From Deinococcus peraridilitoris DSM 19664 (GTDB lineage Bacteria > Deinococcota > Deinococci > Deinococcales > Deinococcaceae), in the NCBI RefSeq assembly GCF_000317835.1, contig NC_019793.1, positions 865,001-929,000 of the forward strand: a stretch of DNA of 64,000 bases, given 5' to 3'. This document shows, piece by piece, positions 27,464-39,605 of the stretch; positions within the stretch are counted from its first letter, which is position 1; every line of letters begins with the position of its first letter. Below the pieces are notes generated by a model. That model did no database searches. It was not told the DNA's origin and worked only from the letters and a program-made list of their open reading frames with translations. Position numbers and translations under genes: made by a program.

Positions 27464-29434
27464 TCACTGCACCTGTACGATCAGCTCGCTGCGCGAGACG
27501 TTTCCCGCGTTGTCGTAGCCCAAGGTCGTCAGCCGCACCGGGCCGCGCTGCCCGGGCGTCCAGGCCTGCGACCAGACGAACTGCTGCGGATCGCTGCCCG
27601 CCTTCAGGTCCGCGGCCAGCACGGTTCCGATCAGCCTGGGGCCCTCGTACACTTCGACCCTGCGTACCCCTGATGAATGGGTCGAGTCGTAGGAGTAGGA
27701 GTAGGCGTCACGAACGGTACCGCTCAGTTTGATTTCCGTGCCAACGGTGGCGGTGCCCGTATCGTTCATGGTCAGTACCGGTGCTGTGGTGTCGATCTTT
27801 ACGCCCACCGCGTTGGACGCACCGGGCTGCGGCTGGACGTCCATGGTGATGGTGGTACGGTTGTTGAGCGTGTTCTTGTCAAATGAGGACGAGGTTTCGG
27901 CCAAATCGATATATGGGCTGCTGCTCACCGTGCCGTTCCCGCTGTTGACCTTGACGCTCACGTTCAGGGTCGCCGATTGCCCGGACGTCAGTTCACCGAG
28001 GTACCACGCATTGTCACTGCCTGAAAATGAACCCTGGCTGCTGGCGTAGCTGACCGTGCTCACTCCGGAGGGCAGAATCCCACGCACGTACAGCCAGCTG
28101 CCCGAGTCCGGACCGGCGTTGGTGACTTTGATGGTGTAAGTCACCGTGGAGCCCAGGTAGGGTGCGGTCACGTCCACATTGCCCTGCAGCGAAAAGTCCG
28201 TCAGACGCACCGAATCGGAAAGCCGCCAGGACAGCCCACCTGGCAGGGTGTCGGTCAGCCTGGTGGCTTGCCATTGGCCGTTTGGGCCCGAGTAAAGAAC
28301 ATTCCAGCCTGCGGCCAGATCCAGATTGAGCGTGATGGACGAAGTGTAGCCGTAGCTTTCCTTGCAGGTGTAGGTATAAAGCCCCTGCACGGCGCGGTCG
28401 GCGTAAAGCAGACGCGCCGAGGAGTAATAATAGCCGTCGCTTCCAGACAGATAAATCGAGCTGCCCCCGACCCGGCCACTCGTGTTGGCCTGACCGAAAA
28501 GGGGAAAGCTGCTCACCGCAAAGGCGCCAAACTGTCCACCCGTCTCGTCAGCCGTGCAGTTGCGTCCGTCGATCATCAGCGCGCCCGTGAGACCGCGCAT
28601 GTCGGGCAGGTTCAGGCTGACGGCACCGTTTTGCACGGTCCCGATCGGAATACGCTGCGTTTTGCCGCTCAGCCAGAATTCACCCATGACCGTCATGGAG
28701 AAGTCGTACCTGGTCGGCCAGTTGCCGGTCACGGCGCCATACCAGGGCGTCGATGCCTGCACGACCGGCTGAAAGACCTTAGAGGCACTCAGGGTCGCCG
28801 TGGTGTGGTTCGCGTCCTGGCCCTGGACGCTCGCCCGCACCGTCACGTCACCGGAACCGGTAGGCTTCACCACCACGCCAAGCTTGCTTTCACTGACCAC
28901 TGTGGCGTTCTGGGCGCTGTAAACCACGCTGTAATCACCCTGCGGCACCGCGTTCCCCAGGGGGCCGTTGACATTCAGGTACAGCGGCACCGTTCCACCC
29001 GCCTGGCTTTGTGTTCCTTCGATCAGGCTCGCCGTCTGGAGAATGCTGTTGACTGGCAGGTCGAGCGTGACGTTTGCGGTGATCTTCTGACTGAGCTTTC
29101 CCCAGGCCAGCTCGGTCGCACCGCTCAGTGCCGACGTCTCAAAACGGTAAGTCTTGTCATTGGCCAAGGCAATGGTACTGGCGCTGTTCTGTGGCGAAAG
29201 GGTTACGCTGCTGACCGTCTTGTTGGTATCTTCATCGAAAATCAGAACCTTGGCCGAGGTGACCTGTCCCGAGACACCCTGCGTGCGCAGACTGTGGGTG
29301 TCCACCGGAAAGGCCATCTGCAGCGTGACATGACTCGACGTGCTCGGGGCCGTGCTGGAATCGGGCGTGCTCGAGCCACAGCCGGCCAGCAACAAGCCCC
29401 AGGCCAGTGAAGCGAACAGAAAACGGGATTGCAT
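27464..29434 (-). CDS. Large lipoprotein with DUF11-type repeat domain
   Basis: A 656-residue surface protein. The signal peptide ends in the lipobox LLAGC (Cys19), followed by a Ser/Thr-rich linker. The body is beta-rich. Around residues 425-530 lies a DUF11-like domain (YLGSTVTYTIKVTNAGPDSG). Near the C terminus, TAPVLTMNDTGTATVGTEIKLSGTVRD resembles an Ig-like fold. Codon use is less GC-rich than in the neighbours. The role is probably envelope or adhesion related; the ligand is unknown. A ribosome-binding site AGGAGTG precedes the ATG. Confidence 0.8.
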   Translation of the reverse strand: MQSRFLFASLAWGLLLAGCGSSTPDSSTAPSTSSHVTLQMAFPVDTHSLRTQGVSGQVTSAKVLIFDEDTNKTVSSVTLSPQNSASTIALANDKTYRFETSALSGATELAWGKLSQKITANVTLDLPVNSILQTASLIEGTQSQAGGTVPLYLNVNGPLGNAVPQGDYSVVYSAQNATVVSESKLGVVVKPTGSGDVTVRASVQGQDANHTTATLSASKVFQPVVQASTPWYGAVTGNWPTRYDFSMTVMGEFWLSGKTQRIPIGTVQNGAVSLNLPDMRGLTGALMIDGRNCTADETGGQFGAFAVSSFPLFGQANTSGRVGGSSIYLSGSDGYYYSSARLLYADRAVQGLYTYTCKESYGYTSSITLNLDLAAGWNVLYSGPNGQWQATRLTDTLPGGLSWRLSDSVRLTDFSLQGNVDVTAPYLGSTVTYTIKVTNAGPDSGSWLYVRGILPSGVSTVSYASSQGSFSGSDNAWYLGELTSGQSATLNVSVKVNSGNGTVSSSPYIDLAETSSSFDKNTLNNRTTITMDVQPQPGASNAVGVKIDTTAPVLTMNDTGTATVGTEIKLSGTVRDAYSYSYDSTHSSGVRRVEVYEGPRLIGTVLAADLKAGSDPQQFVWSQAWTPGQRGPVRLTTLGYDNAGNVSRSELIVQVQ

Positions 29435-29639
29435 AAGGACACTCCTGATCTATGTGAAAGACCGAGAAACCGGCGCGATCATGACCGGATGTTTAAGCGG
29501 ATTTCACGGTCAGCTCATTGTAGGTCGCTGGCGTCGAGCGCGGGCCTCAAATGACGTGGGGCCGGGCACACGCCTGCCGGGCCGCCGCTTCGCTTGCTCC
29601 GTGGAAGCAACGGCGGACAGGCAAGGGGATGTCCGGTGT

Positions 29640-30707
29640 TCAGGCCTCCGGACCAAGCGCGAGGTACAGCCGGGCGAGCGTGGCCGGATGCGACAGCGGC
29701 TGCCCGAGCAGTTCTTCGATTTTCCCCAGCCGGTAGCGCAGGGTGTTCGGGTGAATGTTGAGGCGTTCGGCCAAGGCGCTTTTGTGGTCAGGATCGTGCA
29801 GGTAAGCGCGCAGGGTGTCGAGCAGGCGGCCGTCCTCGTCGGCTTTCCGCAGGGGGCCGAGCAGGCTGTCACGCCACAGGCGCAGGTGCCCCCCCGGCAG
29901 GGAACTCAGCACCCAGTGCAGCGGATCGAGGGTGCTGAAGAGCGCGCAGGAACGGGCCGAGCGGGTACTGCCCAGCGCCAGCAGCGCCTGCGTCAGGGCG
30001 CTGTTGCCACGCTCCACCTCGGCGTGCGCTTCGCTGATTCCCAGCCGCACATCCTCGTTCGTAAAGGCCAGCAGTGCGCTCAGGAGCGCGTCAGCCTGAC
30101 CGTGAGGCTCGCCCGTGGTCCACCACCACACCACCCGCCCGCCTCGCACGGCCGAGAGCGCGCGGTGGGCGCGCGCGTGAAAAAGCGCGTCACCGGCCAC
30201 GCGCAGCCCCTCCAGATCATTCGTCAGGCTCTGACGGGCAGAGCGGGAACGTGCCCGCCGGCCCCACAACTCGGCCACGCCCACCGCGTAAGGCTCGTCT
30301 TCCAGGCCGTACACTCCAAGCCGTTCGGCCAGATCGGGCGCACGCGAACCGCTCAGCAACTCGGCCAGCAGCGCCTCACCGGCCGCAGCCGCGCGGGCGA
30401 CGCGCGCGGCGCGTTGCAAGACGATCAGGGTGTACACCTCGCCCGCAAGGCTCAGCAGGGTCAGGTCGCCGGGCCGGTGACTTAGCAGGAACGTCCCCAG
30501 CAGGCTGCCTTCGTCACGCACTTCGTGCCTGACGGGCGCCCTGGGTGCACTGCCGGCCAGCACCTCGCCCCAGGGCGCGACAATGGCCACCTCTCCTCCG
30601 GTCAGTTCGGCCATCAGGGCGGCCAGCTCGCGTTCGGGCTTGGCGCTGCGCAAGGTTGCGAGCAGCGCTTGTACGGGCAGCCCTGAAGGCGCGGTGATTC
30701 TGTCCAT
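29640..30707 (-). CDS. PucR-family transcriptional regulator, probable controller of the hpa operon
   Basis: A 355-residue regulator. The PucR C-terminal helix-turn-helix is clear (LLDTLRAYLHDPDHKSALAERLNIHPNTLRYRLGKIEELLG, ~300-340), preceded by a GGDEF-like CdaR central domain. It is divergent from the homoprotocatechuate operon and shares a 120-bp promoter region with it. Inducer binding by a catabolite of 4-hydroxyphenylacetate is an inference from position. Confidence 0.88.
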   Translation of the reverse strand: MDRITAPSGLPVQALLATLRSAKPERELAALMAELTGGEVAIVAPWGEVLAGSAPRAPVRHEVRDEGSLLGTFLLSHRPGDLTLLSLAGEVYTLIVLQRAARVARAAAAGEALLAELLSGSRAPDLAERLGVYGLEDEPYAVGVAELWGRRARSRSARQSLTNDLEGLRVAGDALFHARAHRALSAVRGGRVVWWWTTGEPHGQADALLSALLAFTNEDVRLGISEAHAEVERGNSALTQALLALGSTRSARSCALFSTLDPLHWVLSSLPGGHLRLWRDSLLGPLRKADEDGRLLDTLRAYLHDPDHKSALAERLNIHPNTLRYRLGKIEELLGQPLSHPATLARLYLALGPEA

Positions 30708-30748
30708 TGTGATCTTTCACAGCTTAACGGGAGTTTTTTGTAGAACCA
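30708..30748 (-). promoter_or_regulatory. pucR promoter with TGTGA-N4-TCACA palindrome
   Basis: On the minus strand TTGGTT, a 17-bp spacer and TAAGCT (30726-30721). The palindrome TGTGATCTTTCACA (30708-30721) lies between the -10 and the start codon. A protein bound there would block transcription or translation of pucR. Confidence 0.5.
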
Positions 30749-30751
30749 ACC

Positions 30752-30780
30752 TTGGCGCCTCGCTCCACGGCCATTAGGCT
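30752..30780 (+). promoter_or_regulatory. hpa operon promoter
   Basis: TTGGCG (30752-30757), a 17-bp spacer and TAGGCT (30775-30780). The predicted start of transcription is ~40 bases before the dapA-like ATG, which has GGAGG upstream. Confidence 0.55.
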
Positions 30781-30828
30781 GAAGAGAACGACAAAGCGCG
30801 GCCCGAATTGGGCCTCCACGGAGGACAC

Positions 30829-31722
30829 ATGTTGCAAGGTTCTATCACGCCGCTGGTCACCCCCTTCAAAAATGGCCGTATCGACGAAGCGGCCCTGGAA
30901 CGCCTGATCGAGCGACAGATTTCGGCGGGTTCCCACGGGGTCAGCGTGGGCGGCACCACCGGCGAACCCGGCACCCTCAGCGTGCAGGAACGCAAGGACC
31001 TGATCGCGCTGGCCAGCCGGATCGTCAGTGGCCGCGTGCCCCTGCTGGCAGGCACCGGCACCCTGCGCCTCGACGAGACCCTGGAGATCACCCGCTTCGC
31101 CGCCGACCTGGGCGTAGCAGGCGCGCTCGTGATCACGCCGTACTACATCAAGCCCAACCAGGCCGGCCTGGTGGATTTCTTCGGCAAGGTGGCCGCCAGC
31201 GTGCCGGAGCTGCCGGTGGTGCTCTACAACATCCCGGGCCGCAGCGGCGTCGAGATCAGAATCGACACCGTGGCCAAAGTCCGCGAGGCGCACCCGAACG
31301 TCGTGGGTCTCAAGCACAGCAGCAAGGACGTCGAGTATGTCAGTGACCTGCTGCGCGCGGTTGGGCGGGACTTCAAGGTGTTCTGCGGTCTCGAGGCCCT
31401 GACCTTTCCCATGATGGCCGTGGGCGGGGTGGGCACCATCGCCGCCACTGCCAACTGGCTGCCCCGGGAAACCGCCGAGCTGTGTCAGCTCACCCTGGAC
31501 GGAAAGTACCGCGAAGCGCTGGAGGTGCATTTCCGCCTGCTGGAAGCCAACGACGCGATCTTCTGGGACACCAACCCCATTCCCCTCAAGACGGTCCTGA
31601 GCTGGATGGGCCTGTGCGAGAAAGAGTGGCGTGAGCCCCTCGGACCGACCACTCCCGACATCGAGGCGCGGCTGCGCAAGATGGCCCAGAGTTGCGGGCT
31701 GCTGCAAGGAGAGCTCGCGTGA
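30829..31722 (+). CDS. DapA-family aldolase (dihydrodipicolinate synthase-like) of the hpa operon
   Basis: A 297-residue class I aldolase of the DHDPS/NAL family. The Schiff-base lysine is Lys162 (VVGLKHSS), with Tyr133 and Arg138 in LYNIPGR and the GTTGEPGTL loop at 43-51. First gene of the homoprotocatechuate operon, where a class II HpaI aldolase would be expected. It may therefore cleave 2,4-dihydroxyhept-2-enedioate to pyruvate and succinate semialdehyde; this is inferred from position only. Lysine biosynthesis is the alternative. The start is set by CGGAGGACAC before the ATG. Confidence 0.85.
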   Translation: MLQGSITPLVTPFKNGRIDEAALERLIERQISAGSHGVSVGGTTGEPGTLSVQERKDLIALASRIVSGRVPLLAGTGTLRLDETLEITRFAADLGVAGALVITPYYIKPNQAGLVDFFGKVAASVPELPVVLYNIPGRSGVEIRIDTVAKVREAHPNVVGLKHSSKDVEYVSDLLRAVGRDFKVFCGLEALTFPMMAVGGVGTIAATANWLPRETAELCQLTLDGKYREALEVHFRLLEANDAIFWDTNPIPLKTVLSWMGLCEKEWREPLGPTTPDIEARLRKMAQSCGLLQGELA

Positions 31723-32149
31723 AGCAGAACGTACATGAAAAAGCGCTCAGTGTACCCACCAAGAAAGCCCGGTGCTACATGGTGCATGCCTTTGCACCCG
31801 TTGGTGTCAGTGCCCGAGACGCAAACAACGCCATCAACGCGTTAAGTGGTGACACCGCGTTGCCACTCGCTTTATGGCACGACCACTTTATCGGCAAGCC
31901 GGGCGGCGCCGTCGTGTTCTACGTCGAAACACCTGAACAACAGCAGGCGCTATTCAATAACGCGCACCTTTCTGGGTGGGATGTCAGCTACATGCCTTTG
32001 ACCTTCTCCTACAGTCCGAGCGCCTTTGATGCCCAAACGCAGTTCACCCTCGAACACTACCGCGGCCAGGACTGGTCCAGCCTGCGTCAGGCTGAGCGGC
32101 CCGGCTATGGCCGCAATCCTTCGCTCGAAGCCGAAACAGGAGAAGAACA

Positions 32150-32153
<4 letters not shown>
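31719..32153 (+). CDS. Small protein of unknown function in the hpa operon
   Basis: A 144-residue soluble protein with no recognised domain. The GTG at 31719 overlaps the aldolase stop (GTGA) and has AAGGAG seven bases upstream, so translation is coupled. It ends overlapping the next gene by four bases. Codon use is noticeably less GC-rich at third positions (TTA, CTA, CAT, AAT) than in the flanking enzymes. The tail is acidic (EAETGEEQ). Its placement among enzymes suggests a pathway accessory or missing enzyme step. Confidence 0.75.
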
Positions 32154-32950
<797 letters not shown>

Positions 32951-32953
32951 ACG

Positions 32954-33625
32954 GTGGACATTCAAACCCTCAGCTTGCGCAGCCGTGACCTCGCCCGACA
33001 GCAGGCATTTTACGCCGGGACCCTGGGGCTGGACACCGAGCGCACCGGTGAGAGCCGCCTGCACGTCCATGTAGGGACCACCCTGCTGGAGTTCGTCCAC
33101 GACCCGCAGTTTGCCGGGTTCTACCACTTCGCCTTCACGGTGCCCGAAAACCAGATCGCCGAGGCCCGCGAGTGGTTGGGCCGACGCGTGACACTCCTGA
33201 CAGACGGGCAAAATCAGGAGCTCTTCCACAGCCCGCAGTTCAACACCCACAACGTGTATTTCGACGATGCCGACGGCAACATCGCCGAGCTGATCGCCCG
33301 GCATGACCTGCCAAACGCCAGCACTGAAGTGTTCGGCGCCGGCAGCCTGCTGCACGTCAGCGAAATCGGGCTGGTGGTTCCTGATGTCGCGCAGTACGTG
33401 CAACACCTGAGCACCCGGCACGGTCTGCAGCCGTACAAAGGCGAGAGCGACACCTTCACTGCCGTCGGCACATCCGAGGGGATGTTCATCACCGTTCCGG
33501 AAGCTCGGGGCTGGTTTCCCGTGAACCGACCCGCTCCGTGTGCACCCTTCGAACTCGTCGCCCGGACGCCACGCGGCACCTTTCGATACACCCACCACTG
33601 CCCGGCTCAGGAGGTAAGCCCATGA
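32954..33625 (+). CDS. VOC-family (glyoxalase/bleomycin-resistance fold) protein
   Basis: A 223-residue two-module VOC protein. The first module runs LSLRSRDLARQQAFYAGTLGL to YFDDADGNIAELIAR; the second begins LLHVSEIGLVVPDV. The usual first metal histidine is missing from strand one, so catalysis by the standard metal site is doubtful. It starts with GTG and its stop overlaps the hpaE start (ATGA). Its role in the pathway is unknown; an isomerase-like step is possible. Confidence 0.8.
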   Translation: MDIQTLSLRSRDLARQQAFYAGTLGLDTERTGESRLHVHVGTTLLEFVHDPQFAGFYHFAFTVPENQIAEAREWLGRRVTLLTDGQNQELFHSPQFNTHNVYFDDADGNIAELIARHDLPNASTEVFGAGSLLHVSEIGLVVPDVAQYVQHLSTRHGLQPYKGESDTFTAVGTSEGMFITVPEARGWFPVNRPAPCAPFELVARTPRGTFRYTHHCPAQEVSP

Positions 33626-35178
33626 TCCAGACCCTGGACGAACGACAACAAAAGATTCAGGCGCTGCGCACCAGCATCTCGGAGCGTGGTGTCAAGCACT
33701 TCATCGACGGCGCCTGGGCGGATTCGGTCTCCGGTGAGACGTTTGAAACCGCCACGCCCATCGACGGAAGCTTCATCGCGTCGGTCGCCAGCGGTGACGC
33801 GCGGGACATTGACCTTGCCGCGCGGGCAGCGGCGCGGGCCTTTCCGGCGTGGCGCGACCTGAGCGGCAAGGAGCGGCGGCGCATTCTCAACAAGGTCGCC
33901 GACCTGATCGAAGCGCGCGCCGACGAGATCGCACACCTGGAGACCCTCGACACCGGGCAGGCGATCCGCTTCATGAAAAGCGCGGCGGCGCGCGGCGCCG
34001 AGAACTTCCGCTTCTTCGCGGACCGTGCGGAGAGCGCGCAGGACGGCCTGAGCCTGCCCACCCAGGGTTTCCTGAACTACACCATCCGCCAGCCCATCGG
34101 TCCGGTCGGCGTCATCACCCCCTGGAACACGCCCTTCATGCTTTCCACCTGGAAGATCGCCCCGGCGCTGGCAGCCGGCTGCACGGTGGTGCACAAGCCC
34201 GCCGAGTGGAGCCCGGTCACCGCCATGCTGCTCGCCGAGATCATGGATGAAGCGGGCGTCCCCAAGGGCGTGGTGAACCTCGTAAACGGCTACGGGGAGA
34301 GCGCCGGCAAGGCCCTCACCGAGCATCCGGACATCAAGGCGATCGCTTTTGTGGGTGAAAGCAGCACCGGCAGCCTGATCACCAAACAGGGCGCCGACAC
34401 CCTCAAGCGCTACCACCTGGAACTGGGCGGCAAGAACCCGGTGGTGGTCTTCGCGGACGCTGACCTCGACAAGGCCCTCGACGCGGTGGTGTTCATGATC
34501 TACAGCCTCAACGGGGAGCGCTGCACGAGCAACTCGCGCGTGCTGGTCGAGCAGGAGATCTACCAGGAGTTCACCGCGCGCGTCGCCGAGCGCGCCCGCA
34601 ACATCAGGGTGGGTGACCCTTTTGACCCGGCCACCGAAATCGGCCCGCTCATTCACCCGAAGCACACCGAAAAGGTCTGCAGCTACTTCACGCTGGCCGC
34701 CGAGGAAGGCGCGGTCATCGCGGCGGGCGGTCAGGTCATCGAGGGGAACTTCGTGCAGCCGACCCTCTTCACCCAGGCGGCAAGCGGCATGCGCATCGCG
34801 CAGGAAGAGATCTTCGGGCCCGTGCTGACCGCCATTCCCTTCGAGAACGACGCGCAGGCGCTGGAGATCGCCAACGGCGTGAAGTACGGCCTGGCGGGCT
34901 ACCTGTGGACGAACGACCTGACCCGCGCGCACACCTTCGCACAACAACTCGAGGCGGGCATGGTGTGGGTCAACAGCGAAAACGTCCGCCACCTGCCCAC
35001 GCCCTTTGGCGGCGTGAAGGCCAGCGGGATCGGGCGCGACGGCGGCGATTACAGCTTCGACTTCTACATGGAAACCAAGAACATCGCCATCTCTCTCGGC
35101 ACCCACAAGACCGCCCGGCTGGGCGTTTCGCAGCCTCAGCCCGCGCGCGACGAAGCCGACAGGAAACTGGCGGAGTGA
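33622..35178 (+). CDS. hpaE: 5-carboxymethyl-2-hydroxymuconate semialdehyde dehydrogenase
   Basis: A 518-residue ALDH that oxidises the ring-cleavage semialdehyde made by HpaD. ITPWNTPFMLSTWKIAPALAAG, the base motif HLELGGKNP and the nucleophile loop NGERCTSNSR are characteristic of HpaE/HpcC. It starts at the ATG in the ATGA overlap with the VOC gene. The rest of the operon makes this assignment firm. Confidence 0.93.
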   Translation: MIQTLDERQQKIQALRTSISERGVKHFIDGAWADSVSGETFETATPIDGSFIASVASGDARDIDLAARAAARAFPAWRDLSGKERRRILNKVADLIEARADEIAHLETLDTGQAIRFMKSAAARGAENFRFFADRAESAQDGLSLPTQGFLNYTIRQPIGPVGVITPWNTPFMLSTWKIAPALAAGCTVVHKPAEWSPVTAMLLAEIMDEAGVPKGVVNLVNGYGESAGKALTEHPDIKAIAFVGESSTGSLITKQGADTLKRYHLELGGKNPVVVFADADLDKALDAVVFMIYSLNGERCTSNSRVLVEQEIYQEFTARVAERARNIRVGDPFDPATEIGPLIHPKHTEKVCSYFTLAAEEGAVIAAGGQVIEGNFVQPTLFTQAASGMRIAQEEIFGPVLTAIPFENDAQALEIANGVKYGLAGYLWTNDLTRAHTFAQQLEAGMVWVNSENVRHLPTPFGGVKASGIGRDGGDYSFDFYMETKNIAISLGTHKTARLGVSQPQPARDEADRKLAE

Positions 35179-35183
35179 TTACT

Positions 35184-35594
35184 ATGCCCCAACTCGAACA
35201 CGTGGCATTTAAAGCCGTCAACTTGCCACAGACCGAAGCGTTTTACCACAACCTCGGGGCACACGTGTCTTGGCACAATGCAGCCCAGCGCTTGTTCGTT
35301 GGGTTCAGCAGGGGAAGTCGCCTGATCTTCGATAAAGCAGAAACTGCCGTGAACCCGAGTGCCGTGGTCTATATCGGAATTGAGCTTCCGGATTTTCAGG
35401 CTGTAGACCAAGCCTTCATACGCTGTGCAAGTAGCTCCGCCGTCCTGGGGCGTGACATGCGTGAAACCTACCGCAGTGCCACCGGACCTTACGGCTTCTT
35501 CGTGCAGGACCCGGACGGCTACGTCGTCAAGGTATTCAAGTACCACGAAGTGGACGTGACAGAGCCCGAAGAAAACCGTCAGACGCAATTTTGA
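35184..35594 (+). CDS. Small VOC-family protein in the hpa operon
   Basis: A 136-residue single-module glyoxalase-fold protein: MPQLEHVAFKAVNLPQTEAFYHNLG at the start, and DPDGYVVKVFKYHE near the end. His6 and a distal Glu/Val region could give only part of a metal site. The ATG is chosen because GGAG lies eight bases upstream. Third-position GC is lower than in hpaE and hpaB on either side, as for the unknown gene at 31.7 kb. Confidence 0.78.
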   Translation: MPQLEHVAFKAVNLPQTEAFYHNLGAHVSWHNAAQRLFVGFSRGSRLIFDKAETAVNPSAVVYIGIELPDFQAVDQAFIRCASSSAVLGRDMRETYRSATGPYGFFVQDPDGYVVKVFKYHEVDVTEPEENRQTQF

Positions 35595-35654
35595 ACCAAC
35601 CCGATCAGCGAAGGGCGGTCCGAACCGCCCGCATCCACAAGCAAGGAGGAGCTC

Positions 35655-37148
<1,494 letters not shown>

Positions 37149-37272
37149 AAAAAGCGGTCAGCCGGGCTCAGCAGCGCTGTTTGGTGTTTTGGCGCAAGGC
37201 TAACCGCTGACGGCCAAGCTCCCTCAAGCCTCACCGCTCACCGCCAAGCCCCTTATCCTCCGAAAGGCAGTC

Positions 37273-38256
<984 letters not shown>

Positions 38257-38288
38257 GGAGCGCGCATTCTTTTTCAGGTTGGTGAGAT

Positions 38289-38303
38289 ACTATACGTCGT
38301 ACA
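38289..38303. promoter_or_regulatory. Promoter/operator candidate before the hpa-linked ABC transporter
   Basis: The stretch holds TACTAT and the near-palindrome TATACGTCGTACA (one mismatch). It lies ~75 bp before the binding-protein gene. No firm -35 can be assigned. Confidence 0.3.
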
Positions 38304-38376
38304 CACAACCGATCCGGCCTTCGCTGCAGAAGGTCGCCGGGCGAGCGCCTGCGGGCGCGGACCCACAGGAGGACGT

Positions 38377-39513
38377 ATGAAACGACTGCTGCTCTCTGCC
38401 TTGCTGGCAGGCACCTCGATGGCACTTGCCGACCTGAACGTGGGCGTCATCGTCTCGGCCACCGGACCCGCCGCGTCCCTCGGCATTCCCGAGCGCAACA
38501 CCGTGGCGCTGCTGCCGCAGACCCTTTCGGGTCAGAAGGTAAACTACATCATTCTGGATGATGCGTCGGACACCACCACCGCCGTCACCAACGCCCGCAA
38601 GCTGATTCAGGAAAACAAGGTCGACATCATCATCGGGACGACCACCACGCCCGCCAGCCTCGCCATGATCGACGTGGTCGCCGAGGCCAAGGTGCCGATG
38701 ATCTCGCTGGCCGCCTCCGAGAGCATCATCGCTCCCGTGGACCCCAAACGCTTCTGGGTCTTCAAGACGCCGCAGACCGACGCCCTGATGGCGGCGGCCA
38801 TCGCGCAGCACATGGCGGCCAACAACGTCAAGACCATCGGGTACATCGGCTTCAACGACGCCTACGGCGAAGGCTGGCTGAAAGAAATTCAGAAGTACGC
38901 ACAGCAGCGCGGCATCCGCGTCGTCGCCACCGAGAAGTTCAACCGCACCGACACCAGCGTCACCGGACAGGTGCTCAAGATCGTCTCGGCGCGTCCGGAC
39001 GCGGTGCTGGTCGGCGCGTCGGGCGTGCCCGGCGTGGTGCCGCAAAAAGCCCTCAAGGACCGCGGCTTCACCGGCCAGATCTACCAGACGCACGGCGTCG
39101 CCAACCCCGACTTCCTGCGGGTGGGTGGCCGGGACGTCGAGGGCGCCATCCTGCCTGCCGGACCGATTCTGGTCGCCTCGCAGCTGCCGGACGCCAACCC
39201 CAACAAGAAAGCCTCGCTGAACTACATCAAGCTCTACGAGGACAAGTACGGTGCGGGCACCATCAACACCTTCGGCGGTCACATGTGGGACGCCGGTCTG
39301 CTGCTGCAAAAAGCCGTTCCGAGCGCCCTGAAGGTCGCCCGGCCCGGGACCGCCGAGTTTCGCGCGGCGCTGCGTGACTCGCTGGAGAACACCCGCAACG
39401 TCATCGGCACGCACGGCATCTTCAACATGGGCAAGGACGACCACCTCGGCCTCAACGCGCGCGCGCGCGTGATGGTCACCATCGAGAACGGCACCTGGAA
39501 GCTGCTGAAGTAA
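38377..39513 (+). CDS. ABC transporter substrate-binding protein, LIV type, hpa-linked
   Basis: A 378-residue exported binding protein (signal MKRLLLSALLAGTSMALA). The LIV-type fold begins LNVGVIVSATGPAASLGIPERN and includes TTTTPASLAMIDVVAEAKVPMISLAAS. First gene of a transporter set directly after hpaD on the same strand. Uptake of 4-hydroxyphenylacetate or a related aromatic acid is the natural inference. GGAGGA lies upstream of the ATG. Confidence 0.9.
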   Translation: MKRLLLSALLAGTSMALADLNVGVIVSATGPAASLGIPERNTVALLPQTLSGQKVNYIILDDASDTTTAVTNARKLIQENKVDIIIGTTTTPASLAMIDVVAEAKVPMISLAASESIIAPVDPKRFWVFKTPQTDALMAAAIAQHMAANNVKTIGYIGFNDAYGEGWLKEIQKYAQQRGIRVVATEKFNRTDTSVTGQVLKIVSARPDAVLVGASGVPGVVPQKALKDRGFTGQIYQTHGVANPDFLRVGGRDVEGAILPAGPILVASQLPDANPNKKASLNYIKLYEDKYGAGTINTFGGHMWDAGLLLQKAVPSALKVARPGTAEFRAALRDSLENTRNVIGTHGIFNMGKDDHLGLNARARVMVTIENGTWKLLK

Positions 39514-39526
39514 CGAGCATTCGCGC

Positions 39527-39567
39527 GCGAAGAGCAGGGTGACACTCCTCTGCTCTTCGCTATTTTG
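39527..39567 (+). terminator. Terminator/attenuating hairpin after the binding-protein gene
   Basis: GCGAAGAGCAG (39527-39537) pairs with CTGCTCTTCGC (39550-39560), followed by TATTTTG. It would reduce read-through into the permease genes, as at the first liv locus. Confidence 0.7.
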
Positions 39568-39605
39568 TGAGGCAGTCAACTCGACGGACAGCAAAGGAGC
39601 TTCTC

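Noticed and set aside
33607..35106. 499-codon minus-strand frame opposite hpaE
   Set aside because: Same artefact; low-complexity His/Gly/Val/Asp composition and no domain.
37149..37272. Promoter or switch between hpaB and hpaD
   Set aside because: Only imperfect direct repeats are seen; no convincing -10/-35 or terminator.
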